A stretch of DNA of 64,000 nucleotides from Pedobacter nanyangensis (lineage in GTDB: Bacteria > Bacteroidota > Bacteroidia > Sphingobacteriales > Sphingobacteriaceae). Within the stretch, counting starts at the first letter, position 1. The number at the start of each line of letters is the position of its first letter. The notes under the pieces are model-generated. The model was not told the DNA's origin, did no database searches, and saw nothing but the letters and a program-made list of their open reading frames with translations. Of the stretch, positions 8,126 through 15,751 are shown piece after piece. The stretch is taken from positions 1 through 64,000 of the forward strand of contig NZ_QMHO01000011.1 in NCBI RefSeq assembly GCF_003313505.1, in the 5' to 3' direction. A program made the translations under genes and the position numbers.

Positions 8126-9607
8126 ATGGAACACAAACAAATTGGCATTTGGATCAGGGTGTCAACAGATTATCAGGTTCGGGATGAGAGTCCCGAGCAC
8201 CATGAACAGCGGGCTAGGTATTACGCAAAATCAAGGGACTGGGATGTAGTTGAGGTCTATCGCCTGGATGCGATTTCAGGAAAAACAGTAATGGAGCATC
8301 CAGAGACCCAGCGCATGTTGAACGATATCAGAACAGGCCGTATTACAGGGTTGGTATTTTCAAAACTTGCTAGGCTCGCACGTAATACAAAAGAACTATT
8401 GGAATTTGCGGAGATTTTCAGAAAGGAAGGTGCGGATCTTATTTCCTTGGCCGAACAGATTGATACAAGTACACCAGCGGGAAGATTGTTCTTCACAATT
8501 ATTTCTGCTATGGCTCAATGGGAGAGAGAAGAGATTTCCAGTAGGGTTGCTGCCTCAATACCTATCCGCGCTCAGATGGGCAAACCTTTGGGTGGACAGG
8601 CTAGCTTTGGTTACAAATGGGAAAACAAGCAATTGATGATCGATGAAAAGGAGGCTCCTATTCGTAAGCTAGTCTATCAGATTTTTTTAGAGTGCCAAAG
8701 AATCCAAACGACTGCAGATAAGCTCAATCAACTAGGGCACCGAACGAGAAATGGAGCAAAATTCTCCGGCACAACCGTCCAACGGCTCCTTCGGGATACC
8801 AGTGCAAAAGGTATTCGAATTGCGAATTATACTAAAACAACCCCAGAAGGAGGATGGATTATAAAACCAAAAGAGGAATGGGTTGAGCTGGAATGTCCAA
8901 GAGTTATAGATGAGGAAACTTGGCAGAAGTGTAATATTATCCTAGACAAGCAAGCTGAGAAACTTAAAAAACCCGGTAGGACTTCCGAATTTTTGTTGGC
9001 TGGTTTGATAAGATGTGGCTGTGGTGCACCCATGTACAAACTCAGTACAGCTAGAAAGTTTACGTGCCAAAAGTGTAAAAAGTTCATTGATGAACAGTTA
9101 ATAAACAATACCTATCAAGCTCATCTGAAGGAATATCTTGGTGGGATGAACACACAAATATTTATCGATGAGTTGAACCGACAAATAAAAGAAAAGGAAG
9201 CATTGCTATCCTCATCAGTTAAGAAAAGAAACCAACATTTGAAAAAAATGGACGATCTGGTTAATCTTAGGCTTAATAGTGGAATTGATCAGGAGCATTA
9301 TATGAATTTGTATAAGCCATTGTCACAGGAGGTAGCTCAGCTCAAAGATTATATACCAAAGCTAGAGGGGGAAATTGATTATATAAAAGTACAATTGAAT
9401 TCAAGTGACTATGTGCTTAGTCAAGCGAGGGCTTTATATGAGGAATGGTCTCAAATGGAAATTTCTCAAAAACGTGGGATTATTGAAACTGTGACGGATT
9501 ACATTATAGTTGAGGATGATACGATAAAGATCTCTGTTTCTTTTTTTTTGGACAATAGGCAAACAAACAAACGTGGTTTCACGGGTTCATGGAGGCCACC
9601 AACATAA
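8126..9607 (+). CDS. Large serine recombinase (site-specific integrase of the comM island)
   Basis: A 493-aa large serine integrase. The resolvase-type catalytic domain spans about 5-145 with the nucleophile Ser13 in RVST and the conserved stretch SKLARLARN at 79-87. The recombinase domain follows at about 165-270, a zinc ribbon uses Cys297, Cys299, Cys314 and Cys317, and a coiled-coil region lies near 365-435. The gene abuts the truncated comM: its last codons (GFTGSWRPPT and stop, about 9578-9607) are read from the antisense strand of comM. The enzyme thus probably catalysed insertion at this site, and its C-terminal tail depends on the target. In a circular excised form the tail would differ. 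Confidence 0.93.
   Translation: MEHKQIGIWIRVSTDYQVRDESPEHHEQRARYYAKSRDWDVVEVYRLDAISGKTVMEHPETQRMLNDIRTGRITGLVFSKLARLARNTKELLEFAEIFRKEGADLISLAEQIDTSTPAGRLFFTIISAMAQWEREEISSRVAASIPIRAQMGKPLGGQASFGYKWENKQLMIDEKEAPIRKLVYQIFLECQRIQTTADKLNQLGHRTRNGAKFSGTTVQRLLRDTSAKGIRIANYTKTTPEGGWIIKPKEEWVELECPRVIDEETWQKCNIILDKQAEKLKKPGRTSEFLLAGLIRCGCGAPMYKLSTARKFTCQKCKKFIDEQLINNTYQAHLKEYLGGMNTQIFIDELNRQIKEKEALLSSSVKKRNQHLKKMDDLVNLRLNSGIDQEHYMNLYKPLSQEVAQLKDYIPKLEGEIDYIKVQLNSSDYVLSQARALYEEWSQMEISQKRGIIETVTDYIIVEDDTIKISVSFFLDNRQTNKRGFTGSWRPPT
9579..9600. other. Island-chromosome junction in comM (probable attachment site)
   Basis: On the minus strand, comM reads normally through the codons for VASMNP and then meets TGA at 9579-9581, where family members continue with a conserved Cys-Pro-Cys-Gly. 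The break therefore falls in or just after the sequence CCGTG at about 9580-9584. Serine integrases exchange strands at a 2-bp core, which must lie here. The partner junction is outside the window, so the exact core cannot be fixed. Confidence 0.75.
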
Positions 9608-10634
9608 AACTGGCCGGATATTCTACCGAAAACTTTGCCCTCGAGATACTCACCCGCCGATCTTCAAGGGGTTGGCGCATCACTTCCAATACAGTTCTTT
9701 TAAATTCTGGCAATTCATCCAAAAAAAGCACCCCATTATGTGCCAATGAAATTTCACCGGGTTGCGGATTAATCCCACCGCCAACCAAAGCTACATCAGA
9801 AATAGTGTGATGGGGCGATCGGAACGGTCTTTCCGTCATCAGTGCATTATTGCCTAACAAACGGCCGGCAACCGAATAAATTTTGGTACTCTCCAAGGCC
9901 TCATTGAGGTTCAAGGGGGGCAATATGGTTGGTAAGCGTTTAGCCAGCATGGTTTTCCCTGCTCCGGGTGGGCCAATCAAAATCACATTGTGCCCACCCG
10001 CAGCCGCAATTTCCAAAGCCCTCTTAATATTTTCCTGCCCTTTAACGTCGGCAAAATCATGTTCATAATTATTGATCTGCTTGAAAAATTCCTTTCTAGT
10101 ATCAACAAATACAGGTTTTGGTTTTTCCTTTCCGCTGAAGAAGTGAATCACATCCAACAGGTTTTCCATCCCGTACACTTCCAGATCGTTTACAATAGCA
10201 GCTTCATTGGCGTTGGCCGCGGGCAATATCAGCCCTGTAAAACCCTCTTTTCTGGCCTGTATGGCAATGGGCAAGGCTCCTTTAATACACTGTACTCCGC
10301 CATCCAATGACAGCTCACCCATCACCACGTATTTTTCCAATATTGCGGCATCAACCTGTCCCGAAGCGGCCAAAATTCCAATAGCTATGGGCAAATCATA
10401 GGCGGAACCTTCTTTTCTGATATCAGCAGGAGCTAAATTAACAAGTATCTTTTGGCGCGGCATATGATAACCGGCCACTCGGATGGCACTTTCTACTCTA
10501 AATAGGCTTTCTTTAACGGCATTATCGGGCAGGCCCACCATGTAGTATTTGTTTCCAGCACTTACATTTACTTCAATAGTGATGGTAATGGCATCTACAC
10601 CGTAAACGGCGCTTCCATAGGTTTTTATAAGCAT
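9579..10634 (-). pseudogene. comM: comM/yifB Mg-chelatase-like ATPase, truncated by island insertion
   Basis: The 351 residues left correspond to the first two thirds of ComM/YifB, which is usually about 500-515 aa. Present are the Lon-protease-like N-terminal domain, Walker A GPPGAGKT (221-228) and Walker B GVLFLDE (301-307). The frame then stops immediately after ASMNP, at the edge of the island. The lost part includes the Cys-rich segment, the sensor region and the C-terminal domain, so the ATPase is expected to be inactive. In other bacteria ComM is a branch-migration helicase used in natural transformation, and comM is a known insertion target for islands. The 3' remainder should lie beyond the other island end, left of this window. 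Confidence 0.9.
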
Positions 10635-10721
10635 AGATAAATGTTTTTCAACGGTAAGTTATAAAACCTGGGCCAATTTCGCAAACCACTGTACATTAAG
10701 CCATTGGGCACAACAAACAAA

Positions 10722-10745
10722 AAAGCCCCGCATGTACGGGGCTTT
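10722..10745 (-). terminator. Rho-independent terminator of pfkA
   Basis: AAAGCCCCG (10722-10730) pairs with CGGGGCTTT (10737-10745) around a 6-base loop. On the minus strand the stem is followed by a T-run, placing it 24 bases after the pfkA stop codon. Confidence 0.85.
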
Positions 10746-10768
10746 AAAACATTTTTCTCTAAAAGGAA

Positions 10769-11752
10769 CTATAGAGATAAAATCTCTGCCAAACGTAACC
10801 AACCTGGCGTAATTTGGGCAGCATCAATATGTTTAATGGCTTTAGCAAATGGCGTGAATACAATTTCCTTGTTGATTTGTCCCACCATTACCTTTGATTT
10901 TCCTTCCAGCAATCCTTCTACCGCGGCTACACCTAAACGGCTGGCCAATACCCTATCCATACAACTAGGCTTGCCTCCGCGTTGGATATGGCCAAGTACC
11001 GATACACGAATGTCGTGATGAGGAAACTTATCCTTGAGGATTTCGCCAACATTGTAAGCTCCGCCTGCTTCATCGCCTTCGGCTACTACAATAATTTTAG
11101 ATGCTTTATCCTTACGTCCGTGCTCGATGCGATAAATCAAATCAGCGGTGGTGGTTTTGGCTTCCGGAATTAAAATCGCTTCAGCCCCTACACCAATGCC
11201 ACTTCTTAAGGCTATCAGTCCAGAGTCGCGTCCCATTACCTCTACAATGAACAACCTGTCATGTGACTCAGCAGTATCTCTGATTTTATCTACGGCATTC
11301 ACTACCGTATTGATGGCCGTATCGTAGCCAATGGTTAAGTCAGTTCCTTCTAAATCATTATCTATGGTTCCCGGCAAGCCAATAATCGGGAAATCAAATT
11401 CCTGCGAGAAGATATCGGCACCGGTAAAAGTACCATCGCCACCAATCACCACCAAAGCATCAATACCATTATCAACCAAGTTCTGATGGGCTTTTGCCCT
11501 TCCTTCTGCTGTTCTAAAATCATCGCAACGAGCAGTTTTTAAAATAGTGCCACCACGCTGTATAATATTGGCCACGGATTTACCGTCCATGGGCATAAAA
11601 TCGGCATTGATCAAGCCATCGTAGCCTCTTAAAATGCCAGTAACCTTTAACTTATAATATAAACTACCTCTAACTACGGCTCTAATTGCGGCATTCATTC
11701 CGGGAGCATCGCCACCAGAAGTCAGCACGCCTATATTTTGTATCTTACTCAT
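10769..11752 (-). CDS. pfkA: ATP-dependent 6-phosphofructokinase
   Basis: Phosphorylates fructose 6-phosphate to fructose 1,6-bisphosphate in glycolysis. The 327-aa length is standard for bacterial PfkA. Visible motifs are the ATP-binding GGDAPGMNAAIR near the N-terminus, GGDGTFTGA, the catalytic GTIDNDL, and the substrate-binding EVMGRDSG and GHIQRGG segments. Its ATG overlaps the stop of dsbD by four bases (11749-11752), so it is probably translated from the same mRNA, an unexpected pairing of a glycolytic enzyme with a periplasmic thiol system. A strong terminator follows. Confidence 0.96.
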   Translation of the reverse strand: MSKIQNIGVLTSGGDAPGMNAAIRAVVRGSLYYKLKVTGILRGYDGLINADFMPMDGKSVANIIQRGGTILKTARCDDFRTAEGRAKAHQNLVDNGIDALVVIGGDGTFTGADIFSQEFDFPIIGLPGTIDNDLEGTDLTIGYDTAINTVVNAVDKIRDTAESHDRLFIVEVMGRDSGLIALRSGIGVGAEAILIPEAKTTTADLIYRIEHGRKDKASKIIVVAEGDEAGGAYNVGEILKDKFPHHDIRVSVLGHIQRGGKPSCMDRVLASRLGVAAVEGLLEGKSKVMVGQINKEIVFTPFAKAIKHIDAAQITPGWLRLAEILSL

Positions 11753-13461
11753 TTGGCTAAGTTAAACTTATCTACGCCACTTTGCAAGAAAGAAGCGTAT
11801 TCCTTTGCATTGAAAATAGCGCCCTGTGCTGGCACCAATGGGTTTAATTGATGATCTACAAGCACATAATACGGTTGAGAATTAGCACCATATTTAGTGG
11901 CTTGGAAATCTTGGTTCCACCTGCCTAAATTATCTGTATCACCTTTCAGGTATTTTGAATAATGTACTTTATCAGCAGGCATTTTCACTTTTCTTTCATC
12001 CACATAAAGCTGGATCAGGACATATTGATCACGGATGATGTTTCCTACGGTTGGGTCTACCCAAATATCATCTTCCATTTTTCTACAGTTCACACAAGTC
12101 CATCCTGTAAAGTCGAGCATAATCGGTTTACCTACCTTTTTAGCATATTCTACACCTTCATCCAAATCAAAAAACACTTTGAAACCATGAGGCGCAGGAA
12201 GTACTTCTGCATATTTTACTTTACTTGGGAAGTCGGATGATACTGCTGGTCCTGCAGCATGATCGTTATTCGTAAGGATAAAATCTTGGGTATGCATTGG
12301 CGGCGCCAAGCCACTTAATACTTTCAAAGGCGCACCCCAAAGTCCGGGCACCATATAAACGGCAAAAGAAATCGATACAATAGCCAGCACCAATCTAGGC
12401 ACGCTGATGTATTCTAATTTACTGTCGTGAGAAAATCTGAGTTTACCGAGCAGGTAGAAGCCCATCATGGCAAATATCACGATCCACAATACCAAGAATA
12501 TCTCTCTATCAAACCACTCCCAGTGCCAAACTAAATCTGCTGATGATAAAAACTTAAGTGCCAAGGCTAATTCTAAAAAGCCCAAACAAACTTTTACGCT
12601 GTTTAACCAACCGCCTGATTTTGGCATACTGTTTAAAAACCCTGGAAAAATGGCCGATAAGGTAAATGGTAAGGCTAATGCTAAAGCAAAACCGAACATA
12701 CCAACTGCTGGGGCTAAAATTTCACCTTTAGAACTCGCTTGCACCAACAAGGTTCCAATAATGGGCCCTGTACATGAAAATGATACCAATGCCAAAGAAG
12801 CGGCCATAAAGAAAATACCACCCAATCCTCGGCTATTGTCTGCCTTTTGATCAATTTTATTGACAAAGGAACTTGGAAGGGTAATTTCGAAAGCTCCAAA
12901 AAATGACATGGCAAAAACCACTAGCAAAAGGAAGAAAAGGATATTAAAAATACCGCTACTACTCAATTCGTTTAATTTCGACGAACCGAATAAAATGGTA
13001 ATCAACAAACCTACTGCAACATAAATAACGATGATAGACAAACCATAAATAATGGCTTGGGCAATTCCTTTTTGTTTACTGCCGGCTCTCTTGGTAAAAT
13101 AACTTACCGTTAACGGAACCATTGGAAAAATACATGGCATTAAAAAGGCCAGGAAACCTCCAAAAAGTCCTTCAATAAATGTTTGCCAAAGTGTTTTCTC
13201 TTTGTTTTGCGAAGTAACTGGAGCTGCTTCAACTGCTTTCTTGGTGGTATCTGCTGTGGTGGTTACCGCAGCTGAAGAATCAGGCTTGATGTTGTTAGCT
13301 ATACTATCTTCTTTTGAGCCGATAGTGGTAAATTCAAGATCGCCAATATCTGCACTGGCTGAAGTGGTGTCTTCCTGGGCTTGCTGGGCATAGCCATCAA
13401 TGGAATAGAAGGCGGTAAAAAGTGCTATTAAAAGCACTCCTAATAAGTTAGTTTTTTTCAT
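11749..13461 (-). CDS. dsbD: Thiol:disulfide interchange protein DsbD (lacking its N-terminal periplasmic domain)
   Basis: Carries electrons from cytoplasmic thioredoxin across the inner membrane to periplasmic proteins. After a signal peptide (1-25) comes a low-complexity linker (26-90), then the multi-span core with its two redox cysteines, Cys110 in LMPCIFPM and Cys230 in SFSCTGP. The C-terminal thioredoxin-like domain carries Cys456-Val-Asn-Cys459. Classical DsbD has an N-terminal nDsbD domain; here that domain is absent from the protein and two separate nDsbD-like proteins are encoded immediately upstream. The three genes read as a split DsbD system. The stop codon overlaps the pfkA start. 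Confidence 0.9.
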   Translation of the reverse strand: MKKTNLLGVLLIALFTAFYSIDGYAQQAQEDTTSASADIGDLEFTTIGSKEDSIANNIKPDSSAAVTTTADTTKKAVEAAPVTSQNKEKTLWQTFIEGLFGGFLAFLMPCIFPMVPLTVSYFTKRAGSKQKGIAQAIIYGLSIIVIYVAVGLLITILFGSSKLNELSSSGIFNILFFLLLVVFAMSFFGAFEITLPSSFVNKIDQKADNSRGLGGIFFMAASLALVSFSCTGPIIGTLLVQASSKGEILAPAVGMFGFALALALPFTLSAIFPGFLNSMPKSGGWLNSVKVCLGFLELALALKFLSSADLVWHWEWFDREIFLVLWIVIFAMMGFYLLGKLRFSHDSKLEYISVPRLVLAIVSISFAVYMVPGLWGAPLKVLSGLAPPMHTQDFILTNNDHAAGPAVSSDFPSKVKYAEVLPAPHGFKVFFDLDEGVEYAKKVGKPIMLDFTGWTCVNCRKMEDDIWVDPTVGNIIRDQYVLIQLYVDERKVKMPADKVHYSKYLKGDTDNLGRWNQDFQATKYGANSQPYYVLVDHQLNPLVPAQGAIFNAKEYASFLQSGVDKFNLAK

Positions 13462-13536
13462 TTGTGTGTTTGTGTTGTGGTGGTGAAGTTAGCGATAATT
13501 TTCTACTTATCACGTCAACGCATAGGGTATAAGGAC

Positions 13537-13980
13537 TTAACGGGAAACAGGAATCTGAAAAGAAACCTCCTTCGCTGGAAGACAGCTTTTATCGTTGCAG
13601 GCCATAAACTCCAAAACGCCATTAACAGCGCCCTTAGCTTTAAGCAATTTTATTTTCTGCGTAAAAACCACTTCTTTTTCAAAAAAGTAGAGGTTCTTTT
13701 TGAAATTCTTATCGTACTTGGCTACAGATTTAGGCTCTTTAACTTTACCTATTAAAGTATAGGATGGAGATGGCGTAAAACGAAAACTTGTACTCATTGG
13801 CGGCTCATTAAATTGCATCGCATAAATGTGCCATCCGGGAGCCATACTGGCCTTAATATAAACTTCGGCCTCGTTGTTTTTGAGCTTTTTAGACAGATAA
13901 GACCATTTAACGGGCTCGAGCAACTGGGCATGAGCAAAAAAACCGCTTAACAAAAGGAAAAGGAGCAATCGTGTTCTCAT
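13537..13980 (-). CDS. Secreted nDsbD-like protein (second of a tandem pair)
   Basis: A signal peptide (from Met at 13980, ending at FAHAQ) precedes an immunoglobulin-like domain of the DsbD N-terminal family. The redox pair is visible as CNDKSCLP near the C-terminus, a Cys-x4-Cys arrangement comparable to the reactive pair of nDsbD. It is clearly paralogous to the next gene upstream: both share EPVKW/ENPVNW, W-H-I/L-Y and a CxDKxCLP motif. A longer start at 14010 exists, but the extra ten residues precede a well-formed signal peptide, so 13980 is preferred. It lies 75 bp upstream of dsbD and probably passes electrons from it to periplasmic clients. Confidence 0.82.
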   Translation of the reverse strand: MRTRLLLFLLLSGFFAHAQLLEPVKWSYLSKKLKNNEAEVYIKASMAPGWHIYAMQFNEPPMSTSFRFTPSPSYTLIGKVKEPKSVAKYDKNFKKNLYFFEKEVVFTQKIKLLKAKGAVNGVLEFMACNDKSCLPAKEVSFQIPVSR

Positions 13981-14035
13981 TATAGCACTACATAAAAAAA
14001 TAAGGAACACCGCTGGTATTCCTTATTCAATTCAT

Positions 14036-14485
14036 TTATTTTACTGGAATGCTAAAACTAACTTCACTAGGCGGCAAACACTGTTTGTCATCGCAAACCA
14101 TAAACTCTACCTTACCTTTAACCGTAGTGGTTGCTTTATTCAGTTTTATTTTTTGCTGAAAAACAACCTGGTCCTCAAAATAGCTCACATCCATTTTAAA
14201 CACTTTTTCGTATTTGGTAATGGGCTTAGGTTCGGTAGTTTTACCCACTAAAGTGAAATCTTTAGAAGCAACAAAGGTAAATTCCGTTTTATTTGGCCCT
14301 CCAGGTTTGATATTTTGAGAATAAAGGTGCCAATTTGGGTCAATGGTTGCCTTGATATAAAGCACTGCCTCATTTTTGTTAATCTTTTTAGCAGCATACT
14401 GCCAATTCACGGGGTTCTCTAATTGAGCAAATGCGCTAATGGTTGCCATTACAACCATCGCTAAAATTAGGGTGATTTTTTTCAT
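14036..14485 (-). CDS. Secreted nDsbD-like protein (first of a tandem pair)
   Basis: Same family and layout as its downstream neighbour: signal peptide from Met at 14485 ending at ISAFAQ, followed by a domain containing ENPVNWQY, WHLYSQ and the redox motif CDDKQCLP. The tandem copy suggests duplication followed by divergence, perhaps for different client proteins. A start at 14512 would add nine residues (MLNITYKKQ) with no benefit to the signal sequence. It follows birA on the same strand after a short gap and precedes the other nDsbD gene, so birA, the two nDsbD genes, dsbD and pfkA may be one transcription unit. Confidence 0.82.
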   Translation of the reverse strand: MKKITLILAMVVMATISAFAQLENPVNWQYAAKKINKNEAVLYIKATIDPNWHLYSQNIKPGGPNKTEFTFVASKDFTLVGKTTEPKPITKYEKVFKMDVSYFEDQVVFQQKIKLNKATTTVKGKVEFMVCDDKQCLPPSEVSFSIPVK

Positions 14486-14539
14486 TTGTTTTTTATAAGT
14501 TATGTTTAACATTCAATATTAGCATATTTATTTAACATT

Positions 14540-15310
14540 CTAAATAAAAGCAACTTCTTTAAACCCAAACTCCTGGGTTTCTCCATCCAAAGGTTTGATT
14601 TTTAGCAAGCCTGTGTGGCTAATTCCTTCTATAACCCCTTCAAACAGCTCGCCATTTTTGCTGTAGGTAGCTATTTTATGAAGACGATAAAGCCTACTAA
14701 CGTACAATTCCCTCAGGTTTGTACTTTTTCCGAACTTCATTTTTAGATAAAGTTGCTCAATTTGCGAACAAAGTTCACTTAAAAGCACAAATAGATTCAC
14801 ATCTTGTTGTAAAATTTGTGCTAACGACACTGGCCTTCCGGCCAATTCTGCTTCAAATTCCCCTTGGTTAACATTTAATCCTATGCCAATTATGCTTTGT
14901 TTGAGATGACTGCCAGTAATGACATTCTCAATTAACACCCCACCAATTTTCCGATTGCCAACATAAACGTCATTTGGCCACTTAATGCTCAAATCATCAC
15001 TCAAATATTTAGACAAAACATTGTTTATGGCCACTGAAACCAACATATTTAGCTCAAACTGTTGCTCAGCAGAAATAAAAGTTGGCCTTAACAACAAACT
15101 AAACGTAAGGCTTTTGCCTGCCTCGGCCATCCAAACATTGCCCTGCATCCCTCTGCCCGCATATTGATGGTCTGCCATTATTACAGTTCCTTCGGGCAAT
15201 GGCTCGGAATTTGAAGCTAATTTTTTCAGATAATTATTAGTAGAATCAACCGCTGATAATTTGATAAGATTTTGACCAACAAATAATGTTGAAAAAGTGT
15301 TATTTTGCAA
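14540..15310 (-). CDS. birA: Biotin-[acetyl-CoA-carboxylase] ligase, BirA without repressor domain
   Basis: Attaches biotin to the carboxyl-carrier domain of biotin-dependent carboxylases. The 256-aa protein begins directly with the catalytic domain: SAVDSTNNYLK, the biotinyl-AMP loop YAGRGMQGNVW, the SIKWPNDVYV segment and KIGGVLIE are all present. The N-terminal winged helix of bifunctional BirA is missing, so it should not act as a biotin-operon repressor. A small SH3-like C-terminal domain fits residues 205-256. It is divergent from rsfS with only 45 bp between the start codons. Confidence 0.92.
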   Translation of the reverse strand: MQNNTFSTLFVGQNLIKLSAVDSTNNYLKKLASNSEPLPEGTVIMADHQYAGRGMQGNVWMAEAGKSLTFSLLLRPTFISAEQQFELNMLVSVAINNVLSKYLSDDLSIKWPNDVYVGNRKIGGVLIENVITGSHLKQSIIGIGLNVNQGEFEAELAGRPVSLAQILQQDVNLFVLLSELCSQIEQLYLKMKFGKSTNLRELYVSRLYRLHKIATYSKNGELFEGVIEGISHTGLLKIKPLDGETQEFGFKEVAFI

Positions 15311-15355
15311 GTGTTGATTTTATATTTTGTTGAAGACCAAAATTAATTTTTTTTA

Positions 15356-15730
15356 ATGGTAAAAAAGAAAAATGCGAACCTTTCTACATACCTGTCTGAA
15401 ATAGCCGTACAAGGCATTCAAGAAAAAAAAGGGAACGATATTGTGCGATTGGATTTAAGGGAGCTGAGCAGTTCAGTTTCCGACTATTTTGTCATCTGCA
15501 ATGCAGATTCTTCTACCCAAGTCAAAGCAATTGCTGATAGTGTAGAAGATGAAATCTATAAACTAACCCAAACCCACCCTTGGAAAAAAGAAGGGCAAGA
15601 CAATGCCGAGTGGATTATTTTAGACTACCTGGACATTGTTGTTCATATATTTAGAACCGAAAAACGTGATTTTTACGGAATAGAAGACTTATGGGGAGAC
15701 GCCGAAGCAACTACGTATAAAAGCGCATAA
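15356..15730 (+). CDS. rsfS: Ribosomal silencing factor RsfS
   Basis: Binds ribosomal protein uL14 and blocks subunit joining when nutrients are scarce. The 124-aa length and the conserved pattern are typical: VRLDLRELSS, SDYFVICNADSSTQVKAIAD, AEWIILDYLDIVVHIF and FYGIEDLWGDA. It starts a forward unit with ftsH 21 bases downstream, a neighbourhood seen in many Bacteroidota. Confidence 0.94.
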   Translation: MVKKKNANLSTYLSEIAVQGIQEKKGNDIVRLDLRELSSSVSDYFVICNADSSTQVKAIADSVEDEIYKLTQTHPWKKEGQDNAEWIILDYLDIVVHIFRTEKRDFYGIEDLWGDAEATTYKSA

Positions 15731-15751
15731 CCCTAAAATATTTTAACTAGC

